Notes under the pieces: model-generated
Database searches by the model: none
What the model saw: only the letters and a program-made list of their open reading frames with translations
Told to the model about the DNA's origin: nothing
In this document: positions 34,962-45,693 of the stretch, one piece after another
Position numbering within the stretch: the stretch's first letter is position 1
Layout: the number at the start of each line of letters is the position of its first letter
Assembly (NCBI GenBank): GCA_964035015.1
Contig: OZ035998.1
Span: forward strand, 22,587,479-22,651,478
DNA length: 64,000 bases
From: Corallium rubrum
Taxonomy: Eukaryota; Cnidaria; Anthozoa; Scleralcyonacea; Coralliidae
Reading direction: 5' to 3'
Translations under genes and position numbers: made by a program

Positions 34962-34970
<9 letters not shown>
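34666..34970 (+). mobile_element. tRNA-derived SINE-like unit, copy 4 with an extra tail
   Basis: A tail half (34668-34775) is followed by a complete unit: leader from 34777, tRNA-like head 34845-34918, tail to about 34962. The head folds as a recognisable cloverleaf: acceptor GCCCTCC/GGAAGGC (one mismatch), D arm GCTC/GAGC, T arm GCGGG-TTCAATT-CCTGC. The anticodon stem is weak. B box 'gggttcaattcc' matches the Pol III consensus. The tail's internal TGTATATAT has expanded into a (TA)n tract. Confidence 0.8.

Positions 34971-35021
<51 letters not shown>
34962..35021. repeat. (TA)n microsatellite grown from the SINE tail
   Basis: About 60 bp of TA starting at the TGTATATATT position that stays short in the neighbouring units. 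Confidence 0.95.
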
Positions 35022-35023
<2 letters not shown>

Positions 35024-35140
35024 CAATTATACCATGAGCTCGAGTCGTATATGAGCTTATAGGCAACTTGGTGCAAAGTTGGCTATTAGTCAGTATACGA
35101 TAGCGAAAACATTTATAAAAATAAAGAAAAACTGTTAATA

Positions 35141-35365
35141 CATGGGTCGCGAATCTCGACTGCGCATCAGAATGACGCGTTCTGAGTCGGGATAAAACTT
35201 CATTAACTTTATATAACATCAGGCTAAAGCTGCAGTTTTCATTTGCATTTTCATTTACATAACTCATTGTACTGAATTCCTCAGCCTAATGTTATAAATT
35301 GAAATAAGTTTTATCCCGACTCAGAACGCGTCATTCTGATGCGCAGTCGAGATTCGCGATCCATG
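35141..35365. mobile_element. 225-bp MITE with 60-bp TIRs
   Basis: 35141-35200 and 35305-35365 are nearly perfect inverted repeats (CATGGGTCGCGAATCTCG..., ...CGAGATTCGCGATCCATG). A second inner pair ('aacatcaggct'/'agcctaatgtt') extends the fold. It encodes nothing. The ends sit next to TA and CA, so target duplication is unclear. Confidence 0.8.
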
Positions 35366-36089
35366 CACTCATAACGGAAATGAATCGCTTGAAAAAAATA
35401 GAACTTCCGCCGTCCATATTTCAGCCATGCGCAATTACTTTCACGTTACGTAGCAAGGTGTTCCCTTGACAGTAAACTGACTTGGAGTTCAAAACAGTCT
35501 TGAAAATGTGTTTGAGAGCTTCTAGAGTTTAAAAACGCGTTAAAAAAATTGCATATAACGACTTAAACAGGTCAGGAAATAGAAAAAAGACAGTTCTGCT
35601 ACTAGCAAGCTCATATATCATTAGTAATAAAACCAAGATGGCGACATGAGTTTTTCAGTCAGTGGACATACAGATAAAAATTGCTGATAATTCTAAACTG
35701 CAGCAGCGTAAAAAATCCTGAACTGAGTAAAACTAACAGTCAACAAATAACACATAACTCAGAATAGAAAAATTACCAATTTAACAGAAAAAAACTACTG
35801 AAACGGCTTTACAAAACCTTACCACATTTATTACAAATTACCGAATGTTTTGTTTAAAAACCAAAATAACACAAGTCGTAAACATACGTATACTCATTAA
35901 TGTAGTAAACAGTAAAATATATTTCCTAAAGAAATAAAGCAATATGAATGGAAATTGTGTTACTTGTATGCCGTAAATGAACAAAGTGTAGTTTTTCCGA
36001 ACGTTTTCGGCTTTTTGATAACTTTTTAAATGTTATATGTTTATAACATGTTTGAGAAAGTTGCTCATCTAGGTTAGAGCAGCATTGAG
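35366..36089. other. No supported feature
   Basis: AT-rich, no ORF over about 60 codons, no long repeat seen. Confidence 0.5.
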
Positions 36090-36735
36090 AAAGACTGTTT
36101 GTGGTGGTAGTGACTGACGTTTCGACGGCCTCAGCGGCGGTCATCTGAGAGTCAAGTGAAAGGTTTTGGTCAGGTTCGCCTATATTTATGTCTCCGGTTC
36201 ATTATGTTACGATTGCGTTATGCGTGGTATCTGTAGTGGGCGTTGTAAGGGGAGGTGTGGTGGGCGTTGTAAGGGGAGGTGTGGTTGGCGTTATAAGGGG
36301 AGATGGGTCTTCTTTGTGAGTGGTGCTGTCGGTATTTGTTCGTCGGTGTTGGCGAAAAAAAAACCCACCAAAAAAACCTAATGTTTGCTTGTTTGTAGCG
36401 CAATAAGTAACACACTCTGTCGTGTCCCAGTCAATACTGTGTTTAGTTTGTCGGTGGTATTCGGCAATGTGATTAGTCCCGTCTCCGTTCTTTGTTGCCC
36501 ATTTGTGTTCAGCTAGTCTCGTTTTTAAGTTTCTGCTGGTTTCACCGATATAAGTGGCCTATAGCAGTCGGCGCATTTAACCTTGTAAACTGCACCTTGT
36601 CTGTCGTAAGGTTGTTCTTTGTTTTTAACGTTAGTCAGTACATTACGTAGAGTTGTAATTGGTCTGTGTGCTACGCGAATGTTGTAAGGTCGTAAGATGC
36701 TTACTAAGACAAAGAACAACCTTACGACAGACAAG
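36090..36735 (-). mobile_element. PLE-4: Penelope-like GIY-YIG fragment, minus strand
   Basis: The minus strand reads DVLTNVKNKEQPYDRQGAVY, KVKCADCYRPLI (GIY-YIG region with a small deletion), then, across frame changes, the endonuclease tail. The end is followed by a 24-bp tandem repeat (GTGGGCGTTGTAAGGGGAG, three units, 36236-36306) and a 3' terminus at about 36090-36150. It is head to head with PLE-5. It belongs to a different PLE family from the 20-24 kb copies. Confidence 0.75.
36095..36155 (-). ncRNA. Hammerhead-like motif at the PLE-4 3' end (candidate)
   Basis: On the minus strand: TTGACTCTCAGATGACCGCC, a GC-rich hairpin, then GTCGAAACGTCAGTCAC. TGACT and AGTCA could form stem I, GAAAC-GUC matches a hammerhead core with a very short stem III, and GAUGA is present. 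The core needs CUGANGA but reads CAGAUGA, and the first stem II pair is C-C, so activity is doubtful. PLEs are known to carry hammerhead motifs near their ends. Confidence 0.3.
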
Positions 36736-37150
36736 GTGCAGTTTACAATGTTAAATGCGCCGACTGCCAGACCACGTATATCGGTGAAACCGGAAGAAAC
36801 CTAAAAACGAGACTAGCTGAACACAAACGGGCAACAAAGAACGGAGACGGGACTAATCACATTGCCGAACACCACCGACAAACTAAACACAGTATTGACT
36901 GGAACTCGACAGAGTGCGTTACTTATTGCACTAACTACAGGCAACGACTTATACTGGAAAGTTGGTACACGAACTTAGAACAACAACCATTAAATCGGTC
37001 ACAACCATTACCAGCACCTTACAAAAGACATCCAAATTATTACGCATTACAAATATATATACTTACCAGAATCGTATACGTGCCTTCATACTTCAAATCA
37101 TATAACGTTGTATTATAATTGTGCATCTAAAGAAGAAGACATTGTACAGT
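36711..37150 (+). mobile_element. PLE-5: Penelope-like GIY-YIG fragment, plus strand
   Basis: The plus strand reads NVKCADCQTTYIGETGRNLK, TRLAEHKRATKNGDGTNH, IAEHHRQTKHSIDWN, RQRLILESWYTNLEQQPLNR, that is, an intact-looking GIY-YIG endonuclease without its RT, with a 3' UTR to about 37150. Arms 36385-36622 and 36711-36950 are inverted copies around an 88-base loop. Confidence 0.8.
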
Positions 37151-37444
37151 TGAATAAATATGAGCATAATTTTAACCCGTTGGCAAAAATTAGCAAAAAA
37201 TTAGAAAAACGGCATGCTATGCTATTACCAATTCAGGTAATTACGGTAATTACCGTGCACACATGTGTTATTCGCTAGCTTACCAATATCTTAATAATAT
37301 AAACGGAAAAAAAACAACCTTTCTAATTCCCAAAACTTTATCATAAGTGTATCCCAAACTGATATTGGCCCTGAAGTATGAACTGATATTGTTTCAATTT
37401 GTCCGCTGTATCTTGTTCCGGTTAGACGGAACTGGTAGGACAAC
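37151..37444. other. No supported feature
   Basis: No gene or long repeat visible. Confidence 0.4.
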
Positions 37445-37713
37445 TACAAAAATTAAACGAGGCTTACCTGTAAGGTGATGTTTGATTTGGATTCTGTGAG
37501 TGATTGGTTGGGAGCGAAGGAGTCTTATGAGAACGCGAACGGGCCAGAAAGGCCAGTATTTAACGAGAGTGAGTGCTCATACATTTCCAGAGAGGGTTTG
37601 GGAACCCATATTAACATCTAGGGTGGGCATATGACACCTTCGCTCCCGACCAATGACTCACAGAATCCAAATTAAACATCGCCTTACAGGTTAAACCTCG
37701 TTTAATTTTTGTA
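37445..37713. mobile_element. 269-bp MITE with 75-bp TIRs
   Basis: Ends TACAAAAATTAAACGAGG (37445) and the complement at 37713. The arms continue through 'acctgtaaggtgatgtttgat', 'ggattctgtgagt', and 'gggagcgaagg'. TA at each end suggests a TA target site, as in Tc1/mariner-type MITEs. The interior of about 120 bp is unique. Non-coding. Confidence 0.85.
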
Positions 37714-37889
37714 TTCTGTTTCCTCATTGGTCATTGGTCGCTACGGAGTAACATGAGATTTTAAAGCAGTGTGAGCATGAACGCAGTCATAAGACCAACT
37801 CATAGTGCCATATATACACTATAAAACTGTAACAGTGCAATAACGTTATTAACATAATCTAAACAATGGTACAACAATTATAGTACCGA

Positions 37890-38617
37890 CTTAATCAGTT
37901 CATCACCAAAGTTTTCATGGCTTACAATTGGCTTGTGGTAAAACTTAGCAAGTGGGCTTCTGTGCCCAGCCTACACTCTTCATAATTGTGTCGATGGATA
38001 TAGTATAGTGCCGTGCTGCTGAAGTTGAAGCAGATCTGGTACCGTGAGCGCCAAAAATGGACGTGTCCACTCTAGCTTTAGTGAATACTTTTTGGTAACT
38101 TATAAAAGTTGGGCTTGTACCCGCGAAAAGCTTTCGTTACTCTGACATACTCCTCCAAATGTTTAATAATACATAGACGATTGTCAGCTTTATAAGCAAT
38201 AAGCACAACAGAACCCAGGTGTTTCCCAGGTTTCGATGTTTTCAACAAAGAATCAATAACAAAAACATATTTATCAGGACTTAACTGCACTGAATCAATC
38301 GACAATGCATGCAGTGTCTGTCTACGCTGTCCCGATAACAAAGTTAACTACATAACAAGTTTCAGGGTTAACTCTTTCAGTTTTAACTGTTCAGGCAGTC
38401 CAAGGCCGGTTCGATACTGCCGTACAGGATTTACATCCCTAATAAATATCAAATATTAAATGTTTCCTTATATCTGGGTAATGATGGTCTGGATTCGAAG
38501 ATACCCTTCATAAACCGACTAACCAATGGGTGCTGTCCAAAGGCCGGATTTCCTGCAATGACAATTACACTTGACAATGCGCTTCGTGTTGAATTTAATG
38601 CACCATAAGCAACTCCT
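37890..38617 (-). pseudogene. Decayed tyrosine recombinase (Crypton/DIRS-like)
   Basis: Minus-strand pieces in three frames: N-terminal core-binding region ALNSTRSALSSV, HPLVSRFMKGIFESRPSLPRY (38617-38450); catalytic segment LLSGQRRQTLHALSID (first Arg), DSLLKTSKPGKH, CIIKHLEEYVRVTKAF (38341-38078); then KARVDTSIFGAHGTRSAS (H-x-x-R box), DTIMKSVGWAQKPT and KFYHKPI with the candidate Tyr nucleophile (about 38075-37925). All catalytic positions R, H-R, W and Y can be seen, but stops and frameshifts separate them. The 5' end is cut by (TTGTA)n. It is a recombinase of a mobile element, not a host gene; Crypton versus DIRS-like cannot be decided without other genes. Confidence 0.75.
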
Positions 38618-38987
38618 GTATTGTATTGTATTGTATTGTATTGTATTGTATTGTATTGTATTGTATTGTATTGTATTGTATTGTATTGTATTGTATTGTA
38701 TTGTATTGTATTGTATTGTATTGTATTGTATTGTATTGTATTGTATTGTATTGTATTGTATTGTATTGTATTGTATTGTATTGTATTGTATTGTATTGTA
38801 TTGTATTGTATTGTATTGTATTGTATTGTATTGTATTGTATTGTATTGTATTGTATTGTATTGTATTGTATTGTGTTGTGTTGTGTTGTGTTGTGTTGTA
38901 TTGTATTGTATTGTATTGTATTGTATTGTATTGTATTGTATTGTATTGTATTGTATTGTATTGTATTGTATTGTATTGTATTGTATT

Positions 38988-39050
<63 letters not shown>
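38617..39050. repeat. (TTGTA)n pentanucleotide tract with an internal TTGTG block, then (TA)n
   Basis: About 75 units of TTGTA from 38617 to 38993. Units at about 38872-38899 read TTGTG instead, a homogenised internal block. (TA)n from 38995 to 39050 follows. Confidence 0.95.
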
Positions 39051-39057
<7 letters not shown>

Positions 39058-39304
39058 TTGCCAGCGAATAGGATTTTTATGTCTTCCATCTGTCCGGTTT
39101 ATATTGTAATTGAAAATGTAAATAACGCAAAATTAACATGACCTAAGGCAAAGAGGTGGTCTGTCCTTACGAATGGTAAAGATCTAATTACAGCTACCTC
39201 CTATAGGTCTTAAGCTGTTATATAGGTATCACATTCAAGAGTGCAGTCTCAGTAACCGCTGCTCTTCGCAAAGACAGGTATGGACGAACGATTTCAATTT
39301 GATT
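39051..39304 (+). repeat. Dispersed 254-bp repeat R2, copy 1
   Basis: Nearly identical to 45694-45947 (about four differences), starting 'gaaatatttgc(c/a)agcgaatagg' and ending 'gaacgatttcaatttga'. The two are 6.6 kb apart, same orientation. No ORF. High identity indicates a recent duplication. Confidence 0.9.
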
Positions 39305-42017
39305 TTTAACCCTTCAAGTTGGTTTTGGTGTTCTTCGTCTTCAAGGTAAGAGTTGTTTTGAACCTTACGTTACTATGTTGTTGTTTTACCGAGGCAAAGG
39401 TGTCTAGTTATGCGCTTATCCTTATCTTTAGCTTTATGCTAAATTACATTAAGGCAAAAACGTTTATAACTTGCCTACTGAACATGCTTTCTAGTATACT
39501 TGCGCGCATCTCTCCGTTTTACTTAAGTCTTTTGCCAACTATTCAGTACTGACTTTTTGCCCGTCACAAGCTACATAGAGAAGTTCGAAGTTGGGCTATA
39601 TTATTATATTGCCTGGATCGTTATGCATAAATTATGATAACATATTTTTTGTGCCCGTGATTCCGATTTTGTTTACTTCGCATGCGTATTGGACGTTTTT
39701 GGCGCGATCTAGCGGGATTTTCCTTGCTCGTCATTGAATTAAATTCGTCGCGCATGAAACGAATTCGAGTTTACGTCGACTCGTCGACGAAGCTAACTAT
39801 GAATTAAATTCGTCTGAATGAAATGCGACGTATGAACCAGGCCTAATCCTTGGCTTAATACAGTCTACACTGATATGAAACTAAGAGTCAAATATCTACA
39901 TTTGGTCTGTACTCATCACGCGTTTCGGTTATAATTGTTCGCACCTCTCCGCTTCTGAAAATAATTGCTATTTTCGCCAAGTAAGGAGTTATCTCCTCTA
40001 TATGATGTCAGAAGCTACTGGAGTAAGTTCGTATGAGGCTATTATAGTGTCGTCAAACTAAAGATCGCGACGATCAAGTTTATAGCATACAAATGACCGC
40101 CAATATCTGGTCGTCTGATATCCTAGCTATATTTCCTACATCCCCAGTTACAGTACGTAATTTTGGTGTTTGATTGCACACGTATGGGGCTACGAGATTG
40201 AACGCTTAAACGCCACAAAATAGTCCTTATCGTATAATACCACGCGGTAGCGGCATTAGGTTAGAATGTTTCATCCGAAGTGCATGTTGTTATAATAAAC
40301 ACATCCTTCCGACTTTTAGAACCGCGCCAGAATCGCCGTCGACCCGGCGTGGGTAATCATCTTTTGATAATTATCTCTGTTAATTCCCACAATTCTGCTT
40401 CTAAGTTATGAACTATAGCGCGTTTTCATCTTACGTCGCGGCGGCCATATTGGTGTACGGTGTGGGAATTGGCTCTTTCTTGTTCAAATATTTCGTATTG
40501 TTTCGCCATCCCAATGGGCCACCGATTGCGCATGGCAATTTTCAAGCGATGTAATTTTAAAGCTTATACCGTATTGTTAAACCTTGCGATCTAATCTGTA
40601 TTTTGCACGCAATGTTTTTACACTTTTTGGTATGTCCGGTTACTGATAGGAGTACTCGCCTGTGTGTCAGGGCGGCTTTTCTGTACTGCCACAGTTGATT
40701 GGTGTGCAGGATATTTGAGAAAATTAATATTCTATGCCGCAGTTGTCTTATTACAATACAGGTTGGCATTTCTGTAGATCATTGCCAGGCAGAAACTGGT
40801 AAGAATACCAGAGCGGCCCTCAAAACACTTTTCGATTTCAATTAGCACTCTAGGGATTTCTATACGAAGGGCTGGACTGACTAGCCAAGACGGTTGCACG
40901 ATATCACCACTAATTTTATGCTTATTAAAGGAAACAAGACGCCTGCTTAGGCGTTCACTCGGGCTAATGATTTCTGCAACCTTGGCGTAGCCCCTTGCAC
41001 ATATAGAAAGCCTGCCGTGCGAAACGGTACAAAATTTTTGACAAACCGAGCGAGGTATTTTATATTGCCAAACAAGCTGCAGTTCCCCCCCCCCCCCGTA
41101 ACTCCCCCCCCCTGGAGAAATGCATGTAAATTGTAAACAAAGCAATGGCAATGTGGCTTTCAACGGGCAATGTCGTGCAATGTCGTATTTGTAAATTACA
41201 GGCAGCGATTATACACCAGCTGCTTTGCTGTTTTTCGAAGCCTACAATAATGAGTTTAGGAAAGATAAATCCGAATCAGGAGAGATATTATAGTAAGATG
41301 ACAACAGATGACTTGTAAAGGCTGTCTAAAGGTGTGTATTAAAACTCAGGTTTTTCTGCTCCAGCTTCGGTTCTGGTATAAAAGCATCGAATCCGCAGGG
41401 CCTTTTGTCCGCTAAAGTGTGAATCTCTTTCATAAGTTATAACTGTAAAGTTTACACGGCATTTTCAAACATATCAGACGTTTGCGAGAACGAAGTCAAC
41501 GCTGAACTGAACGCAGACAGATCAAATTACACGCTACGCATTCATGAAGATTCATAGGTGATGGAAAAAAATTGTCAATTTGTGATCGCAACAATATATG
41601 ATCGAAAATGAATACGAATAAATGAAGGTGCATTTGTCATTGCGTACTTTGCAGGAGGCAGTGACCGCGCAGTGTGTAAAACAGGGAATTCCCACTCTGC
41701 TTCATCCTGTGTTTAATACCTGACAATTTCTAGTCCTGCTACGCAGAATCGCACTTTTGCGAGTACGTTTACACACGAGCAAAGAGAACTTGTGAAATAC
41801 AATTGTGAGCGTATATAAGATCAGGATACTTGCCAGCGACATTACTGATGAAGAATTAAGTATATTTCAGCGAACAGCTCCAAGCACATCAGGAAAGCCA
41901 AGAAAGAACTCCTGAAGATTAGCATTTTAGCACGCCTTAGTCTCGCAAAGCCTGACGGGATGACGTAATGTTTGCCATTTCGAAACATAGACAAAAAAGA
42001 CGGAGCCGAAACCTAGA
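39305..42017. other. About 2.7 kb without a supported gene
   Basis: Several ORFs of 60-140 codons lack domains. Notable patches: 39720-39845 ends 'cgtatgaaccaggcct', a sequence like a transposon terminus without a partner; C-rich runs at about 41085-41112. No splice-flanked exon with recognisable content. Confidence 0.5.
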
Positions 42018-42042
42018 CTCGGGCTACCATAGGTAGCCCGAG
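42018..42042. repeat. Hairpin motif H1, copy 2
   Basis: CTCGGGCTACC-ATA-GGTAGCCCGAG, a perfect 11-bp stem with a 3-base loop, preceded by 'cgaaacctaga' and followed by 'taa', as at 18391-18415. Confidence 0.7.
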
Positions 42043-42389
42043 TAAAAAGCGTCCATATGCTATTCTATACTACGGAAGTTTGAAGGTGTTTGTTTTCTCT
42101 CAATGCGGTAGGGCAAAAGCAATCTATGATCCAACTGTTTTATTATACAATAACGGCTCTATCTGTTTTTCGCGTCATTTGAACTAATTTAGTTCTTAAT
42201 AAATTCAATCTAGGTTTTTACAGGAATTTTAATGTAGTCATACTCAGTTTTAAATATAGAAATTTTACTATTATATACTTTTGTCTCAGTAATAAATAGG
42301 GATTTAAGATCTAGGACGTCAACTCAACGACGACGTCCTTTAAACAAAATAATTCTTTCTGTAAAACAAGGAGACTGAATAATTTTGAG

Positions 42390-42706
42390 TCCTATGTCCC
42401 TAATTCGCCATAGCCTGTTGTTCTCGTTCCTCACTTTGCTGTATGTGCGGTATTGTTCCAGCACTTGTTGGCCGTTAACTTTTTGGCGTTTGTCCTCAAC
42501 TGAGGTTTACTTATTAACAGATTTTGGCCAACCGAGGGACAAGGCTGGTGACGTTGCGACATTAACCTGTCTGCCATGCTTGTCTCTGCAAAATAAAATT
42601 GATATTCCTTCACGTTTCTCTCAATTAATCTACTACAAGTTTTGCTTTACTATCATTATTACTACTACTACTATCATTCAGTTATTATTATTTGATTATT
42701 GTTATA

Positions 42707-42763
<57 letters not shown>

Positions 42764-43917
42764 GTTATTATTATCATAAATTTATTACTGTAAATGTAAC
42801 TACATATCTTTTGTCTTTGCCCATTCAACGAGGCATAATTGCTTGTTATTCATGAAGCTTACATGTTGTTATTCAGGCTTCATTGCATGTTTTGACTAAG
42901 GCTTTGTCCTCGCTTTGTTGTGATGACTTTGCTACCACGGCATTAACCCTGTTTAGTCCATTGGCCACTTTAAGAATTTTATTCTGGCTAACGCCCCACG
43001 ATTTTATCCAGCATTTGGGAGGGTCTTGGGCTATAAGGGGTTGAACAACTATGTCGCACTTTCTCCTTGGCTGTGTAGTCCATTGGCCACTTTAAGAATT
43101 TTATTCTGGCTAACGCCATACGATTTGATTCAGCATATGGGAAGGTCTTGGGCTAGAAGGGGTTAATTACGGAAAAGCAATATTTGCTCTTGCATGCAAT
43201 TCGAGCGTTCCTCCTCACTTTTTCTGTGATGACTTTGTTCTCACAGCCGTGTTTATCGAGCTAATTGCTTCTACATGTTTGTTGGGGCTTTGTCCTCACA
43301 ATTTTGTTTTGTGGCATACAAGGGTTAGTGTTGACGCTTCAACACTAATGTGTGCCATGTAATAACAGTAATGTTTGCCATGCTTGACCTTGCCCACAAC
43401 CTTTATTGGTTTAGGCAATTTCTCCATGTATTTGGAGTTTGTTCCTCATGTTATGTGATGTTTTGTCCCAACTTTTGTTGGGCTTGTCCTCACCTTAATT
43501 GGCTGAGGTATTGTTTAACCTTTTGGTTAGACAATTTCTCCATGTATTTGGAGTGTGTTCCTCATGTTATGTGAGGGTTTGTCCCAACTTTTGTTGGGTT
43601 TGTCCTCACCTTAATTGGCTGAGGTATTGTTTTAACCTTTTGGTTAAACAATTTCTCCATATATTGGAGTTTTTTCCTCATATGAGGTTTATTTATTAAT
43701 AGATTTTGGCCATCCAAGGCTAGTGATGCGGCGACACTAAACTGTCTGCCATGCTTGTCCTTGCGAAAAACTCTATAATCAGGTCCTCTATTTATAACAG
43801 CTATGCTTATGGCAGCTGACAGATTTAACCTGTATAAATAAAGATTATTGTTATCTTTCTCGTTTTCCTAAATCTACTCAACGTTTTGGTTTACTCAACG
43901 TTTTGGTTTACTATAGA

Positions 43918-43990
<73 letters not shown>

Positions 43991-44125
43991 GGCTGATGTG
44001 TTTTAACCTTATGGTTAAGCGATTTGGCATCCATTTATTTAGAGTTTGGTCCTCACTTGAGTTGCAGTATTCTCCCAACATGTGTTGGGTGATCTCCTTA
44101 AATTTTGAATCCAGGGCTTGACCCT
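42390..44125 (+). repeat. Mini-hairpin array HP
   Basis: A 1.7-kb stretch in which short perfect inverted repeats with 2-6-base loops follow each other every 15-25 bases, usually introduced by TTTGTCC or TTGTTCC. Examples: CCTCAACTGAGG (42494), CTCCATGTATTTGGAG (43422, 43538), CCTCATGTTATGTGAGG (43560s), CCCAACTTTTGTTGGG (43467), TTAACCTTATGGTTAA (44003), CCCAACATGTGTTGGG (44074). A 116-117-bp tandem unit carries five such hairpins (43422, 43538, 43655), and a 122-bp unit is repeated at 42954 and 43076. The segment 42480-42590 recurs at about 43681-43770. (TTA)n tracts lie at 42703-42772 and 43918-43990. No coding potential. No known family recognised. Confidence 0.7.
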
Positions 44126-45556
44126 AAAAATTTTATGGTGTTTATTTTCTTTACACTAACTACATATATGGCACCCTCGTTTTTGTCTTTGCCTTTGAGG
44201 ATGTCAAGTTCATTTTCTGGTTGTGAACCATCTCATGCACATATGTGAATATCCTGTACCTTGGATTAGATTCTGCCGTTTTGTTTTCTTTTGCTTTACA
44301 GAATTCCGTACTCATCTCACCCAGAGCTTGATTACCAATTTTTCGGAGTGCCTAAATGGTTGATCTACATGGTTGAGTCAGCATTTTGGGGACCAGATTT
44401 CAAATATATACATAATCAAGTGTGTCACTAACGACGGAGGGACAAGTGGAACAACAAATATTACGAATATTCAGCAAACTTTGTCAACTTAGCCTTACAT
44501 TTAGAATCTTATTTATAGCACTTAACAATTTTCAGGAACAGATGTAAGAACTCTAATTTTATTAATGCTTCGTGGGGAAGCTTGCTGGTTTTATCTTGTC
44601 CCCACTCAGGTTTTCCTGTCAACTGACTTTTCCCAAAGGGTTTTTACCAGCAGCAGGTTTTTTCCTGGCTTCCCTGATTTACCAGCTTGTATAGACCACT
44701 TACACTTATTTCTCTGGTAGATGTCAACTACAAACTATAGTATCTTCATTGATTAATTTCTTGGTTAAAGTCGAACTTTTATGTTGTCCTCCAGATCCAC
44801 CATTTTTGACGTAAGGAGCAAGAGGTGTATATAAATACGTGTAATGGCCGGCATACTCATAACAATTTAGTAGTAAATTAGGAGACTGTCTAGCAAGGGC
44901 AGCAGTCTTTCCAAGGCCTTGTAACAATTAGCTTGACCAATTTTATTGAAAGTTCGCAGTTTGTGTTCACTGGAGAACGGGATTATCTATAGCAAGGGCG
45001 GAAATCCTTTAACCTCCTTGAAACAAACCGAGCTAGGCTAAGCCAAGCTGACAGAGCTGTCTTATTGAAGTGTCACAGATCCGTTTAGGTTAGTATTTTA
45101 GAACGAGTAATTTTTGTTTGGCAACGATTGCAATCTTTCATGTTCGTTGATGCGTTATTGTATGGTTGCATATTAGGTTACTGTGATTTCCTCAAAAAAT
45201 TCATCGCACGAAGACATATTCATTAGTGCAACGCGAATTGCGCTAACAACCTCATGTCTCCGTATCAGGGGAAATGCTTTACAAGGCTGAGTAGCGCCAG
45301 AAATCTTGATTACACTGGAGAGATATTTTGAAAGTTTTGTATTATAAGCGCTAGACGCTATTGTGACTACTGGACAATTTAGACAACTTGTGTCACGGTG
45401 TATCTTATCAGCACTGCATTTGCCTGGGGTGGGGCGGCATCATTATTGCATAATGATCCTTTGGCGTTTTATTGCCCTCACCTTCACTGGGCTCAATCAT
45501 CAGTTTGAAGTATGGAAAATAATTATATAATTTAATTATGACTTCTTAATAAACGC
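44126..45556. other. No supported feature
   Basis: No gene or strong repeat. 45463-45503 ('tggcgttttattgccctcac...') is repeated at 46018-46058, flanking the R2 copy. Confidence 0.5.
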
Positions 45557-45582
45557 GGCTGTGGTCCAAGGGGACCATAGCC
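45557..45582. repeat. Isolated hairpin
   Basis: GGCTGTGGTCC-AAGG-GGACCATAGCC: an 11-bp stem with a G-U-type position and a 4-base loop. Confidence 0.7.
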
Positions 45583-45693
45583 AATTTATCCCAATTGGTG
45601 TATTTCATTTTCCTTGTGGGTTGCCCAGTAAACAGAGCTCAGTTAATGCAGTGCTGATATTAGTCACAGAGAGAGACGGTGGAAGACATAAAG

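Noticed and set aside
38449-39141. ORFs of YCIVL and YNTIQ repeats
   Set aside because: Pentamer (TTGTA)n translation. Only the last 55 residues of the minus ORF match a recombinase and are annotated as such.
40557-41163. 143- and 70-residue minus-strand ORFs
   Set aside because: No domain, no splice or repeat support, and they cross C-tracts. Length alone is not evidence.
42954-43680. CRISPR array
   Set aside because: Repeat units are hairpin-rich and directly tandem without unique equal-length spacers, and the DNA is eukaryotic.
43903-44121. Tyrosine-rich ORF
   Set aside because: (TTA/ATT)n translation.
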